DNA of 11,507 nucleotides from DASQFQ01 sp035633075 (GTDB lineage: Bacteria > Actinomycetota > Thermoleophilia > Solirubrobacterales > Solirubrobacteraceae), in the NCBI GenBank assembly GCA_035633075.1, contig DASQFQ010000035.1, positions 1 to 11,507 on the forward strand, written 5' to 3'. Positions 1-9,290 of this stretch are shown here, in pieces; position 1 is the first letter of the stretch; the number at the start of each line of letters is the position of its first letter. The notes under the pieces were generated by a model. It was not told the DNA's origin, searched no databases, and was given only the letters and a program-made list of their open reading frames with translations. The position numbers and the translations under genes were made by a program.

Positions 1-15
1 CGCCGATTGCCCCGA

Positions 16-342
16 CTAGGCCGCCCGGGGCAGCCGCCGCGTGCGGGGCGCGAAGTCGTCGGGGCCTACCAGGTCGAGCGCGAGCGCCTGCTCGAGACAG
101 TCGGCGAGTGCCTCCATGGCCTCGGCGACCTGGCGCTCATAGGCGTGGACGAGCTCCTCGCGGCCGGCCGTCTGCAGGCGGTCGAGCTCCTTCACGTCGG
201 CCTGGGAGTAGCACCCCTGCATCCAGGTCTGGCACTCCGGGCAGCGGAGGTCGACCATCACCTCCTCCTCGTTGCGAGGTTCCCAGCGCAGAGGCTGGAG
301 GAGGCCCGATCCACAGCTCGGGCACACGCTCGGGGCGGCCAC
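16..342 (-). CDS. Small zinc-ribbon protein of unknown function
   Basis: This frame encodes about 108 residues from a GTG start. Two knuckles are visible near the N-terminus, CPSC (residues 7-10) and CPEC (34-37), the usual spacing of a four-cysteine zinc ribbon. The rest (about 46-95) is acidic, Glu/Ala/Leu-rich and probably helical, ending in a basic Arg-rich tail. No catalytic motif is seen and I assign no function; metal binding and a protein- or nucleic-acid-binding role are inference. The open frame continues upstream to 732, but it then reads through the tRNA-Arg gene and gives the well-known tRNA translation artefact, so the real start must lie after the tRNA. GTG at 342 is preferred because a TANNNT box ends 8 nt upstream and no SD is present, which suits a leaderless message. 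GTG at 327 is the alternative (103 aa). A similar small protein seems familiar from Thermoleophilia, but I cannot confirm this. Confidence 0.72.
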   Translation of the reverse strand: MAAPSVCPSCGSGLLQPLRWEPRNEEEVMVDLRCPECQTWMQGCYSQADVKELDRLQTAGREELVHAYERQVAEAMEALADCLEQALALDLVGPDDFAPRTRRLPRAA

Positions 343-350
343 GGGAGACG

Positions 351-356
351 ACGCTA
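351..356 (-). promoter_or_regulatory. Putative -10 box for the zinc-ribbon gene
   Basis: On the minus strand the hexamer reads TAGCGT, matching TANNNT, and lies 8 nt before the GTG at 342. That spacing would put the transcript start at or within a few bases of the start codon. No convincing -35 element is seen at 16-18 bp. The gene could also be read from the tRNA promoter upstream. Confidence 0.35.
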
Positions 357-383
357 GCGGCGCGTTCGGACGGACCGGCCCAG

Positions 384-456
384 CGCGCCCGGCAGGATTC
401 GAACCTGCGACTTCTGCCTCCGGAGGGCAGCGCTCTATCCACTGAGCTACGGGCGC
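384..456 (-). tRNA. tRNA-Arg (anticodon CCG)
   Basis: The minus strand folds into a complete cloverleaf of 73 nt including the discriminator. The acceptor stem is GCGCCCG/CGGGCGC (7 bp), the D stem GCTC/GAGC, the anticodon stem CTGCC/GGCAG with loop CTCCGGA, and the T arm GCAGG/CCTGC with loop TTCGAAT. The loop places CCG at positions 34-36, so the tRNA reads CGG arginine codons, which are frequent in this GC-rich DNA. The discriminator base is G. The three bases after it are CTG, so CCA is not encoded and must be added after 3' trimming. It is transcribed towards the zinc-ribbon gene. Confidence 0.96.
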
Positions 457-469
457 CGGTGGTCGTCGC

Positions 470-475
470 AGCTTA
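470..475 (-). promoter_or_regulatory. Putative -10 box for tRNA-Arg
   Basis: The minus-strand hexamer TAAGCT (TANNNT) lies 13 nt before the mature 5' end of the tRNA, which would leave a pre-tRNA leader of about 6 nt for RNase P. No good -35 match is visible at 16-18 bp. The assignment rests on position and the hexamer alone. Confidence 0.4.
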
Positions 476-585
476 GAGGCTGAGGCGATTTTCGACCTCC
501 CGCTCCACGTAGGCCCACTCCTCAGGTGCCGCAGACGGCCGACGTGCTCCTCGAAGCGCGCGGCATGCGCCGGACAGCCAGCGGT

Positions 586-613
586 TTGAATGGCGCAACG
601 GCGGTGCCAGACT
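586..613 (+). promoter_or_regulatory. Weak candidate promoter for the metallophosphoesterase
   Basis: TTGAAT at 586-591 and CAGACT at 608-613 are 16 bp apart and resemble -35 and -10 elements (four and three matches to the sigma-70 consensus). The start point would fall near 620, just before the GTG codons at 625 and 631. There is no SD, so a leaderless or nearly leaderless message is possible. The match is weak enough to be chance. Confidence 0.25.
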
Positions 614-630
614 GGTCCTCGCCCGTGCCG

Positions 631-1122
631 GTGCGCCTCGCGATCATCTCCGACACCCATCTGCCCCGCGGTCGCCGCGCCCTGCCCGAGGCCTGCGTGC
701 AGCGCCTGCAGGCAGCCGACGCGATCCTCCACGCGGGCGACTTCATGGCCGTCTCGGTGCTGCGCGAGCTCGAGGCGCTAGGGCCGCCGGTCCACGCCGT
801 GCACGGCAACGTCGACGACGCCGACCTGCGCGCGGTGCTCCCGGAGGCGCGCGTCGTGCATGCCGGAGGAGCGCGGATCGCCATGCTCCACGACGCCGGC
901 CCGGCCGCCGGGCGCCTCGGGCGCCTGCACCGCCGCTTTCCAGGTGCCGACGCGGCGGTCTTCGGCCACTCGCACCTGCCGCTGCACGAGCATGGGCGCG
1001 AGGGCTTTCAGATCCTCAACCCCGGCTCGCCGACCGAGCGACGCCGTGCGCCGCGCCACACGATGGGCCTCGCCGTGATCGAGGACGGCCGCGCGCGCTT
1101 CGAGCTGATCGCGCTGGAGTAG
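631..1122 (+). CDS. YfcE/MJ0936-family metallophosphoesterase
   Basis: This encodes a 163-residue protein of the small calcineurin-like phosphoesterase family, which uses two metal ions to hydrolyse phosphodiesters; the cellular substrate is unknown. The metal ligands appear in the family order: D8 and H10 in the SDTH motif, D37 in AGD, N60 in HGNVDD, H87 in LHD, and H113/H115 in FGHSH, followed by the LNPGS motif (129-133). The usual THG around the central His is LHD here, with the ligand kept. GTG at 631 is chosen because it places the first beta strand at the N-terminus as in the family; GTG at 625 adds two residues. The frame is open back to an ATG at 526, but the extra 35 residues look unrelated to the fold. 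Ribonuclease Z follows after 27 nt, so the two may be co-transcribed. Confidence 0.88.
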   Translation: MRLAIISDTHLPRGRRALPEACVQRLQAADAILHAGDFMAVSVLRELEALGPPVHAVHGNVDDADLRAVLPEARVVHAGGARIAMLHDAGPAAGRLGRLHRRFPGADAAVFGHSHLPLHEHGREGFQILNPGSPTERRRAPRHTMGLAVIEDGRARFELIALE

Positions 1123-1132
1123 GGCGCGTCAC

Positions 1133-1138
1133 TACCCT
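1133..1138 (+). promoter_or_regulatory. Possible -10 box before rnz
   Basis: TACCCT fits TANNNT and ends 11 nt before the rnz ATG. The rnz start has no SD, so a message with a very short leader is plausible. No -35 element is recognised, and co-transcription with the metallophosphoesterase remains possible. Confidence 0.25.
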
Positions 1139-1149
1139 CGGCGCTCCCC

Positions 1150-2085
1150 ATGGACCTCTCGCTCTTCTTCGCCGGCACGGCCGGATCGGTGCCGACCGCG
1201 CGGCGCGGCCTGCCCGCCCTGCTGCTGCGCGCGGGCGGGGACCAGCTCCTGTTCGACTGCGGCGAGGGCACCCAGCAGCAGCTGCTTCGCTCGGTGGGGC
1301 TGCCCGAGCTCGACACGGTGTTCCTCACCCACTTCCATCTCGACCACTGGCTCGGCCTGCTGGGGATGCTCAAGACCTTCGACCTCCGCGGCCGGGAGAA
1401 GGCGCTGGTGATCTACGGGCCGCCCGGCCTGCGCGCGCTGCTGGCGGCGATGAAGCCCGCCTACGGGCGCGTCGGCTATCCCCTGCGCCTCGAGGAGCTC
1501 GACCCCCACGAGGAGGTCCGCTTCGACGGCTACCTCGTCTCGCCGTTCCCGGTCGAGCACCGCGTGCGCGCCTATGGCTATGCGTTCGTGGAGGACGACC
1601 GGCCGGGGCGCTTCGACGCGCAGGAGGCCGAGCGGCTCGGGGTCAGCCCGGGACCGGACTTCGGGCGGCTCCAGCGCGGCGAGCCGATCGGCGACGTGCG
1701 CCCCGAGCAGGTGATGGGGGAGGCCCGGCGCGGGCGTCGAATCGTGCTCACGGGCGACACCGCGCCCTGCCAGGCCACTGAGGTCTTCGCGCACGAGGCC
1801 GACCTGCTCGTCCACGAGGCGATGTTCATGACCGACGAGAGCGCCCGCGCGCGCGACACCGGCCACTCGACCGCGCGCCAGGCCGCCGAGGTCGCGGCTG
1901 TGGCGGAGGTGCGGCTGCTCGCGCTCACGCATCTCTCGACGCGCTACTTCCCGCGCGACCTGCGCGACGAGGCGCGCGAGGTCTTTGCAAACACGATCGT
2001 CCCGCGGGACTTCGACACGATCGAGGTGCCCTTCCCCGAGCGGGGCGAGCCGCACCTCGCCAAGGAGGAGCCCGCACCGTCGTAG
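1150..2085 (+). CDS. rnz: Ribonuclease Z (tRNA 3' endonuclease)
   Basis: The 311-residue product is the short-form RNase Z of the metallo-beta-lactamase superfamily, which cuts pre-tRNA 3' of the discriminator so that CCA can be added. The zinc motif is THFHLDH (H61, H63, D65, H66), with further ligands H137 (PVEH), D203 (TGDT) and H261 (LTHLS), and H239 in the HST motif. The segment SPGPDFGRL (166-174) matches the family's PPGP region between the core and the tRNA-binding exosite arm. Length is close to the Bacillus enzyme (about 307). The N-terminal loop that is PxKxRN in many RNase Z enzymes reads PTARRG here (15-20), a departure that may matter for CCA discrimination. The last 10 residues form a short charged, Pro-rich tail. 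ATG at 1150 gives the expected N-terminus; there is no SD. pyrR starts 64 nt downstream. Confidence 0.93.
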   Translation: MDLSLFFAGTAGSVPTARRGLPALLLRAGGDQLLFDCGEGTQQQLLRSVGLPELDTVFLTHFHLDHWLGLLGMLKTFDLRGREKALVIYGPPGLRALLAAMKPAYGRVGYPLRLEELDPHEEVRFDGYLVSPFPVEHRVRAYGYAFVEDDRPGRFDAQEAERLGVSPGPDFGRLQRGEPIGDVRPEQVMGEARRGRRIVLTGDTAPCQATEVFAHEADLLVHEAMFMTDESARARDTGHSTARQAAEVAAVAEVRLLALTHLSTRYFPRDLRDEAREVFANTIVPRDFDTIEVPFPERGEPHLAKEEPAPS

Positions 2086-2093
2086 ACCGCTGC

Positions 2094-2099
2094 TAGGGT
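2094..2099 (+). promoter_or_regulatory. Putative -10 box of the pyrimidine operon
   Basis: TAGGGT fits TANNNT and lies 50 nt before the pyrR ATG, just after the rnz stop. The predicted start, near 2106, would give a leader of about 44 nt that just includes the PyrR hairpin (2112-2144). No clear -35 hexamer is seen 16-18 bp upstream. Confidence 0.45.
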
Positions 2100-2111
2100 C
2101 CTGCCCGCCAC

Positions 2112-2144
2112 TCCTTTAACCCGGTCCCGTGAGACCAGGAAGGA
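2112..2144 (+). promoter_or_regulatory. PyrR-binding RNA hairpin sequestering the pyrR SD
   Basis: The leader RNA can form a top stem GGUC/GACC (2123-2126 with 2133-2136) closed by the hexaloop CCGUGA (2127-2132), an exact match to the CNGNGA loop of PyrR sites (consensus ARUCCNGNGAGGYU). Below it, CC (2121-2122) pairs with GG (2138-2139) beside a bulged A, followed by an internal bulge, and UCCUU (2112-2116) pairs with AAGGA (2140-2144). The 3' strand of the lower stem is the pyrR SD, AGGAAGGA (2137-2144), 5 nt before the ATG. Binding of PyrR-UMP would therefore hide the ribosome site. PyrR-dependent translational repression is described in Mycobacterium smegmatis. Its application here is inferred from sequence and pairing. 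Confidence 0.82.
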
Positions 2145-2149
2145 CGGAT

Positions 2150-2701
2150 ATGAACCACGCGAAGGTCGTGCTCGACGAGGACGACATCCGTCGGACGCTC
2201 GTGCGCATCGCCCACGAGATCGTCGAGAAGAACCCCGGCGGGGACGTCGCCCTCGTCGGCATCCACCGGCGTGGCGCCCATTTGGCGACGCGGCTGCACC
2301 GGCTCGTATCAGACCTGCTCGAGCGCGAGGCCCCGCGCGGGGACATCGACATCGCCTTCTACCGCGACGACCTCGCCATCCGCGAGAACGCCAGCCCGGT
2401 GGTGCACGCCTCCCACCTCCCGTTCCCTCTCGACGCCCACACCGTCGTGCTCGTCGACGACGTCCTGTTCACGGGGCGAACGGTCCGCGCCGGCATCGAG
2501 GCGCTGTTCGACTACGGGCGGCCCGCCCGCGTCCAACTCGCGGTGCTGGCCGACCGCGGCCATCGCGAGCTGCCCATCCGGCCCGACTACGTCGGCAAGA
2601 ACCTTCCCACTGCGCGCTCGGAGCGCGTCAACGTCCGCGTCGAGGAGCTCGACGGGATCGACGAGGTGACCATCACGACCCTGCAGGAGGCCGCCGTATG
2701 A
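2150..2701 (+). CDS. pyrR: PyrR bifunctional pyr operon regulator / uracil phosphoribosyltransferase
   Basis: The 183-residue protein binds pyr mRNA in response to UMP and often has uracil phosphoribosyltransferase activity. The PRPP-binding motif VVLVDDVLFTGRT is at 99-111. The family signature around RGHRELPIRPDYVGKNLPT spans 136-154, and the IHRRG segment (38-42) lies near the N-terminus. Length is normal for PyrR (about 180). The start is ATG 2150, supported by SD AGGAAGGA 5 nt upstream; an in-frame GTG at 2129 lies inside the hairpin loop and is rejected. PyrR is first in the operon and its leader carries its own predicted binding site, so autoregulation is likely. Its stop overlaps the pyrB start as ATGA, so repression of pyrR translation should propagate downstream by coupling. 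Confidence 0.96.
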   Translation: MNHAKVVLDEDDIRRTLVRIAHEIVEKNPGGDVALVGIHRRGAHLATRLHRLVSDLLEREAPRGDIDIAFYRDDLAIRENASPVVHASHLPFPLDAHTVVLVDDVLFTGRTVRAGIEALFDYGRPARVQLAVLADRGHRELPIRPDYVGKNLPTARSERVNVRVEELDGIDEVTITTLQEAAV

Positions 2702-3639
2702 GGCATCTGCTCTCCATCGAGGACCTCGACCGGTCGGGCATCGAGCGCATCCTCGACCGTGCGAAGTCCTTCACCGATGTGTCCGAGCGCGAGGTGAAGA
2801 AAGTGCCGGCGCTGCGCGGCCGCCGTGTGCTCAACCTCTTCTACGAGGCGTCGACGCGCACCCGGTCGTCCTTCGAGCTGGCCGCCAAGACGCTGTCGGC
2901 GGAGATCATCAACTTCGTCTCCTCCGGTTCGAGCGTCGAGAAGGGCGAGTCGCTCAAGGACACAGTCCAGACGCTGTCGGCCTACCGGCCCGACCTGATC
3001 GTCATCCGCACCCCGCATGTCGGAGCCGCGCGCCTCGTGGCCGGCTGGACCGACGCCGGGGTGGTCAACGCCGGCGACGGCAAGCACGAGCACCCGACGC
3101 AGGCGCTCCTCGATGTCTACACGCTGCGCGAGCGTCTCGGCTCGCTCGACGGCGCGGCGATCTGGATCGTCGGCGACGTCCTGCACTCGCGCGTCGCGCG
3201 CTCGAACATCCTCGCGTTCACGATGCTCGGGGCGAAGGTGACCGTCTGCGGGCCGCCGACCCTGATCCCGCGCGGGGTGGAGGCCCTCGGCTGCGAGGTC
3301 CGCTACACCCTCGACGACCTCGGCGAGGCGGATGTCGTGTACGCCTTGCGCATGCAGCGCGAGCGCATGACGGAGTCCTTCGTGCCCTCGCTGCGCGAGT
3401 ACGCCGCCCGCTACCAGATCGACGGGCGCCGCCTGGGCGCCCGCCAGGTGCTCATGCACCCGGGCCCGGTCAACCGCGGCGTTGAGCTGTCGGCCGAGGT
3501 GATCGACTCGCCGCAGGCCGTCATCGGCCAGCAGGTCGCCGCGGGCGTGATCGTGCGCATGGCGGTGCTCTACGAGCTGCTGGCGGGCCGCGCCGCGCCC
3601 ACTGCCCACGCCGCCGCTCCGACCCCGCAGCTCGCATGA
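2698..3639 (+). CDS. pyrB: Aspartate carbamoyltransferase catalytic subunit
   Basis: The 313-residue product joins carbamoyl phosphate and aspartate to give N-carbamoyl aspartate, the committed step of pyrimidine synthesis. The carbamoyl-phosphate motif STRTR is at 52-56 within FYEASTRTRSSFE. The mobile-loop lysine is in SVEKGES (79-85), HPTQ is at 132-135, and the aspartate-site motif HPGPVNRGVE is at 254-263. No pyrI regulatory subunit is present in the window, as is usual outside enterobacteria. The last 15 or so residues are Ala/Pro-rich and beyond the conserved fold. The start overlaps the pyrR stop by 4 nt and has a strong SD, AGGAGG (2685-2690), 7 nt upstream. Adjacent pyrC could supply a partner dihydroorotase, as in Aquifex, where the two enzymes form a complex; this is only a possibility here. 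Confidence 0.97.
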   Translation: MRHLLSIEDLDRSGIERILDRAKSFTDVSEREVKKVPALRGRRVLNLFYEASTRTRSSFELAAKTLSAEIINFVSSGSSVEKGESLKDTVQTLSAYRPDLIVIRTPHVGAARLVAGWTDAGVVNAGDGKHEHPTQALLDVYTLRERLGSLDGAAIWIVGDVLHSRVARSNILAFTMLGAKVTVCGPPTLIPRGVEALGCEVRYTLDDLGEADVVYALRMQRERMTESFVPSLREYAARYQIDGRRLGARQVLMHPGPVNRGVELSAEVIDSPQAVIGQQVAAGVIVRMAVLYELLAGRAAPTAHAAAPTPQLA

Positions 3640-5009
3640 TGATCTCCCAGTCGCGCAGCACCCCGGTGCACGCCCCGCTCGTCGGCCGCGAGAGCCCGCC
3701 GGCCGACGTCCTGGTGCGAGGAGCGCATGTGCTCGATCCGCGGTCGGGCATCGACGCCCCGCACGACGTGCTCGTCCTCGGGGGCGAGATCGCCGAGATC
3801 GGCGCGCCCGGCAGCCTCGTCGCGCCGGAGGCCGCCGAGGTGCTCCACGGCGAGGGCCGCCACCTGTTCCCGGGCTTCGTGGACCCGCACGTGCACCTGC
3901 GCACGCCCGGCCAGGAGCACAAGGAGGACCTCGACTCGGGGACGCGCGCGGCTGCCGCCGGCGGCTTCGTCGCCGTAATCGCCATGCCCAACACCGATCC
4001 GACGCTGGACGCCTCGCCCGTCCTGCGCTCGCTGCGCGAGGCCGCCCGGCGCGAGGCGCGGGTCCCGGTCGGCTTCCTGGCCGCCGTCACGCGCGGCCTG
4101 GCCGGCGAGGCGCTGACCGAGATGGCCGAGCTGTGCGACGCCGGAGCGCTGGGGTTCACCGACGACGGCAAGCCCGTGCACCGCGCCGCGATGCTGCGCC
4201 GCGCCCTGCAGTACCAGCGGCTCTGCGGCGGCGTGCTGGCGCTGCACGAGGAGGACCCGTCGCTGTCGGGGGACGGCGCCATGCACGAGGGCGAGGTCTC
4301 CGCCCGCCTCGGGCTCGCCGGCATCCCCTCGATCTCGGAGTCCACGATGATCGCGCGCGACGCCGCCATCGCGGGCTACGAGGACGGGCGCATCCACATC
4401 CAGCACCTCAGCGCCCGCGAGTCGGTCGAGGCGGTCGCCGAGGCCAAGGCGCGTGGCGTGTGGATCAGCGCCGAGGCCTCGCCGCACCACCTGACACTGA
4501 CCGACGAGGCCGTGCTCGAGTCGCTCGACACCCGGCTGAAGATGAACCCGCCGCTGCGCTCCGAGCAGGACCGCCGGGCGCTGGTCGACGGGCTGCGCGA
4601 CGGCACGGTCGACTGCATCGCCACCGACCACGCGCCCCATGCGCGCGAGGAGAAGGAGGTGCCCTGGGAGGAGGCGCCCATGGGCACGACCGGCCTGGAG
4701 ACCGCCTTCGCCGCGCTGCACTCAGAGCTCGTGCTGCCCGGGGTGCTGCCGCTCGCCCTCCTGGTCGAGAAGCTCTCCGCCGGCGCCGAGCTGTTCGGTC
4801 TCACGCCGCCGCGCATCGCGGTCGGAAGCCCCGCGGACCTCTGCCTGATCGACCTGTCGGCCGAGTGGGAGGTGGGGGAGGCGGGCTACGAGAGCCGCTC
4901 GGAGAACTGCTGCTTCGCCGGGCGCCGCCTGCGCGGGCGGGTGCTCGCGACGGTGGCCGCCGGCAGCGTCGCCTACCGCGACAGGGCCTTCGCTCTGAGC
5001 GCCGCATGA
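3636..5009 (+). CDS. pyrC: Dihydroorotase, type I
   Basis: The 457-residue amidohydrolase cyclises carbamoyl aspartate to dihydroorotate. Visible metal-site and substrate motifs are DPHVHLR (83-89), MPNTDP (117-122), LHEED with H204, IHIQHLS with H257, and the catalytic Asp in TDHAPH (D331). The FTDDG motif (174-178) places Asp where other dihydroorotases have a carboxylated Lys, as known in Aquifex and Bacillus enzymes. The start overlaps the pyrB stop by ATGA and has no SD, so translation is probably coupled. The first 24 or so residues (Ser/Pro/His-rich) precede the usual beginning of the fold at DVLVRGAHVLDP, so the real start could be further in, although no better start with an SD is visible. 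The end overlaps carA by 4 nt. Confidence 0.96.
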   Translation: MMISQSRSTPVHAPLVGRESPPADVLVRGAHVLDPRSGIDAPHDVLVLGGEIAEIGAPGSLVAPEAAEVLHGEGRHLFPGFVDPHVHLRTPGQEHKEDLDSGTRAAAAGGFVAVIAMPNTDPTLDASPVLRSLREAARREARVPVGFLAAVTRGLAGEALTEMAELCDAGALGFTDDGKPVHRAAMLRRALQYQRLCGGVLALHEEDPSLSGDGAMHEGEVSARLGLAGIPSISESTMIARDAAIAGYEDGRIHIQHLSARESVEAVAEAKARGVWISAEASPHHLTLTDEAVLESLDTRLKMNPPLRSEQDRRALVDGLRDGTVDCIATDHAPHAREEKEVPWEEAPMGTTGLETAFAALHSELVLPGVLPLALLVEKLSAGAELFGLTPPRIAVGSPADLCLIDLSAEWEVGEAGYESRSENCCFAGRRLRGRVLATVAAGSVAYRDRAFALSAA

Positions 5010-6190
5010 GCGAGGCGAGCTCGGCCTACGTCCTCCTGGAGGACGGCGCTCGCTTCGACGGCGACGCCGCCGGGGCGCCCGGGCACGTCACAGGCGAAGT
5101 GGTCTTCACGACCGGCATGTCGGGCTACCAGGAGTCGATGTCCGACCCCTCCTTCGCGCGTCAGCTCATCGTCTTCACCCACCCGCACGTCGGCAGCTAC
5201 GGCGTGTCGGCGGCGGCGATGGAGTCCGACCGCATCCACGCCCGCGCTGCGATCATGCGCGCGGCGGTCAACCCCGGGGGCGCCGCGGGCGCCCAGCACG
5301 GCTGGCTCGACTGGCTGGAGGCCTCCGGCGTGCCCGCGATCACGGGCGTCGACACGCGCGCGCTCGTCCGCCACATCCGCGTCGCGGGGGCCATGCGCGG
5401 CGGGGTCTTCCCCGCCGGGACGAGCGAGGCCGAGGCGCGCGAGCACATCGCGACTGAGCCGTCCATGATCGGCCGCGACCTCGCCCGCGAGGTGACCCTG
5501 TCGGAGAGCTACACGGTTCGCGGCGAGGGCGACGGCCCGCGCATCGCCGCGCTGGACACCGGGATCAAGCACTCGATCGTCCGCAACTTCACCAGCCGCG
5601 GCGCGACGCTCGAGCTGCACCCGTGCACCGCCACTGCCGACGAGCTGCTCGCCGGCGACCCCGACGGCGTGTTCCTCGTCCCCGGTCCGGGCGACCCGGC
5701 GGCGCTGGACTACGTCGTCGACACGGTCCGCTCACTGCTCGGCCGCAAGCCGGTGTTCGGCATCTGCCTCGGCCACCAGCTGCTCTCCCGCGCCGTCGGC
5801 CTGGAGACCTTCAAGCTGCCCTTCGGCCACCGCGGTGCCAACCACCCCGTCAAGGACCTGCGCACGGGGCGGATCGCGATCACCTCCCAGAACCACGGCT
5901 TCGCGGTGCGCGGCGAGATGGCCGAGCGGCCGGTGCGCCTCGACACCGATTTCGGGGCCGCCGAGCTGACGCATTTCAATCTCTACGACGGCACGGTCGA
6001 GGGCATCCGCCTGCTCGACGTCCCCGCCGGCTGCGTGCAGTACCACCCCGAAGCGGGGCCCGGCCCCAACGACTCGCTCGGGCTCTTCGACGAGTTCATC
6101 GGGGAGATCGCGCGAAGCCCGATCGGTCAAGGCCGGCCGGAGGCCGGACATCCTCGTCAGGGCGCGGGGCCGGATGCCCCGCGGAGGTAA
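5006..6190 (+). CDS. carA: Carbamoyl-phosphate synthase small (glutaminase) subunit
   Basis: The 394-residue protein releases ammonia from glutamine and channels it to CarB. An N-terminal CPSase-small domain (about 6-150, with GEVVFTTGMSGYQE and the GVDTRALVRHIR segment) is followed by a class I glutamine amidotransferase domain (about 178-370). The nucleophile is C254 in FGICLGHQLL and the catalytic pair is H347 and E349 in YHPEAGPGPND. The start is the ATG overlapping the pyrC stop (ATGA). The same frame is open far upstream inside pyrC, but only as a codon-bias shadow. Residues 373-394 form a Gly/Pro/Arg-rich tail beyond the conserved end. The DNA encoding it forms two GC-rich hairpins, so the tail may reflect selection on RNA rather than protein. 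Confidence 0.96.
   Translation: MSEASSAYVLLEDGARFDGDAAGAPGHVTGEVVFTTGMSGYQESMSDPSFARQLIVFTHPHVGSYGVSAAAMESDRIHARAAIMRAAVNPGGAAGAQHGWLDWLEASGVPAITGVDTRALVRHIRVAGAMRGGVFPAGTSEAEAREHIATEPSMIGRDLAREVTLSESYTVRGEGDGPRIAALDTGIKHSIVRNFTSRGATLELHPCTATADELLAGDPDGVFLVPGPGDPAALDYVVDTVRSLLGRKPVFGICLGHQLLSRAVGLETFKLPFGHRGANHPVKDLRTGRIAITSQNHGFAVRGEMAERPVRLDTDFGAAELTHFNLYDGTVEGIRLLDVPAGCVQYHPEAGPGPNDSLGLFDEFIGEIARSPIGQGRPEAGHPRQGAGPDAPRR
6133..6183 (+). promoter_or_regulatory. Tandem GC-rich hairpins at the carA/carB junction
   Basis: Two perfect inverted repeats lie in the last 60 nt of carA. The first is CCGGCC (6133-6138) with GGCCGG (6142-6147), with a 3-nt loop. The second is CGCGGGGC (6163-6170) with GCCCCGCG (6176-6183), an 8-bp stem with a 5-nt loop. 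The second ends at the first G of the carB SD and its loop reaches the ATG at 6174. No U tract follows, so these are unlikely to be terminators. An effect on mRNA processing or carB initiation is inferred. Confidence 0.45.
6183..6187 (+). promoter_or_regulatory. carB ribosome binding site
   Basis: GGAGG, extended to GGAGGT at 6188, lies 10 nt before the GTG at 6198 and overlaps the end of carA. The upstream ATG at 6174 has no SD and would sit in a hairpin. This site therefore decides the carB start in favour of 6198. Confidence 0.75.
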
Positions 6191-6197
6191 CTCTCGC

Positions 6198-9286
<3,089 letters not shown>

Positions 9287-9290
<4 letters not shown>

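Noticed and set aside
526..630. ATG 526 or 565 as start of the metallophosphoesterase
   Set aside because: The added residues do not resemble the family, no SD is present, and the fold begins at VRLAIISDTH after GTG 631.
16..732. A 238-codon minus-strand frame covering the zinc-ribbon gene and running through the tRNA
   Set aside because: Its middle translates the tRNA-Arg itself (PVAQWIER...SNPAGR, a familiar artefact). Only the part after the tRNA is kept as a gene.
2129..2149. GTG start for pyrR at 2129
   Set aside because: It lies in the loop of the PyrR hairpin without an SD; ATG 2150 has a strong SD and gives the usual length.
2086..2149. A transcription terminator or attenuator between rnz and pyrR
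   Set aside because: No GC hairpin followed by a U tract is present; the only clear hairpin is the PyrR site that pairs with the SD.
4133..5005. Upstream extension of the carA frame inside pyrC
   Set aside because: The sequence is Arg/Ala-rich shadow of pyrC; the ATG at 5006 overlapping the pyrC stop gives the normal CarA N-terminus.
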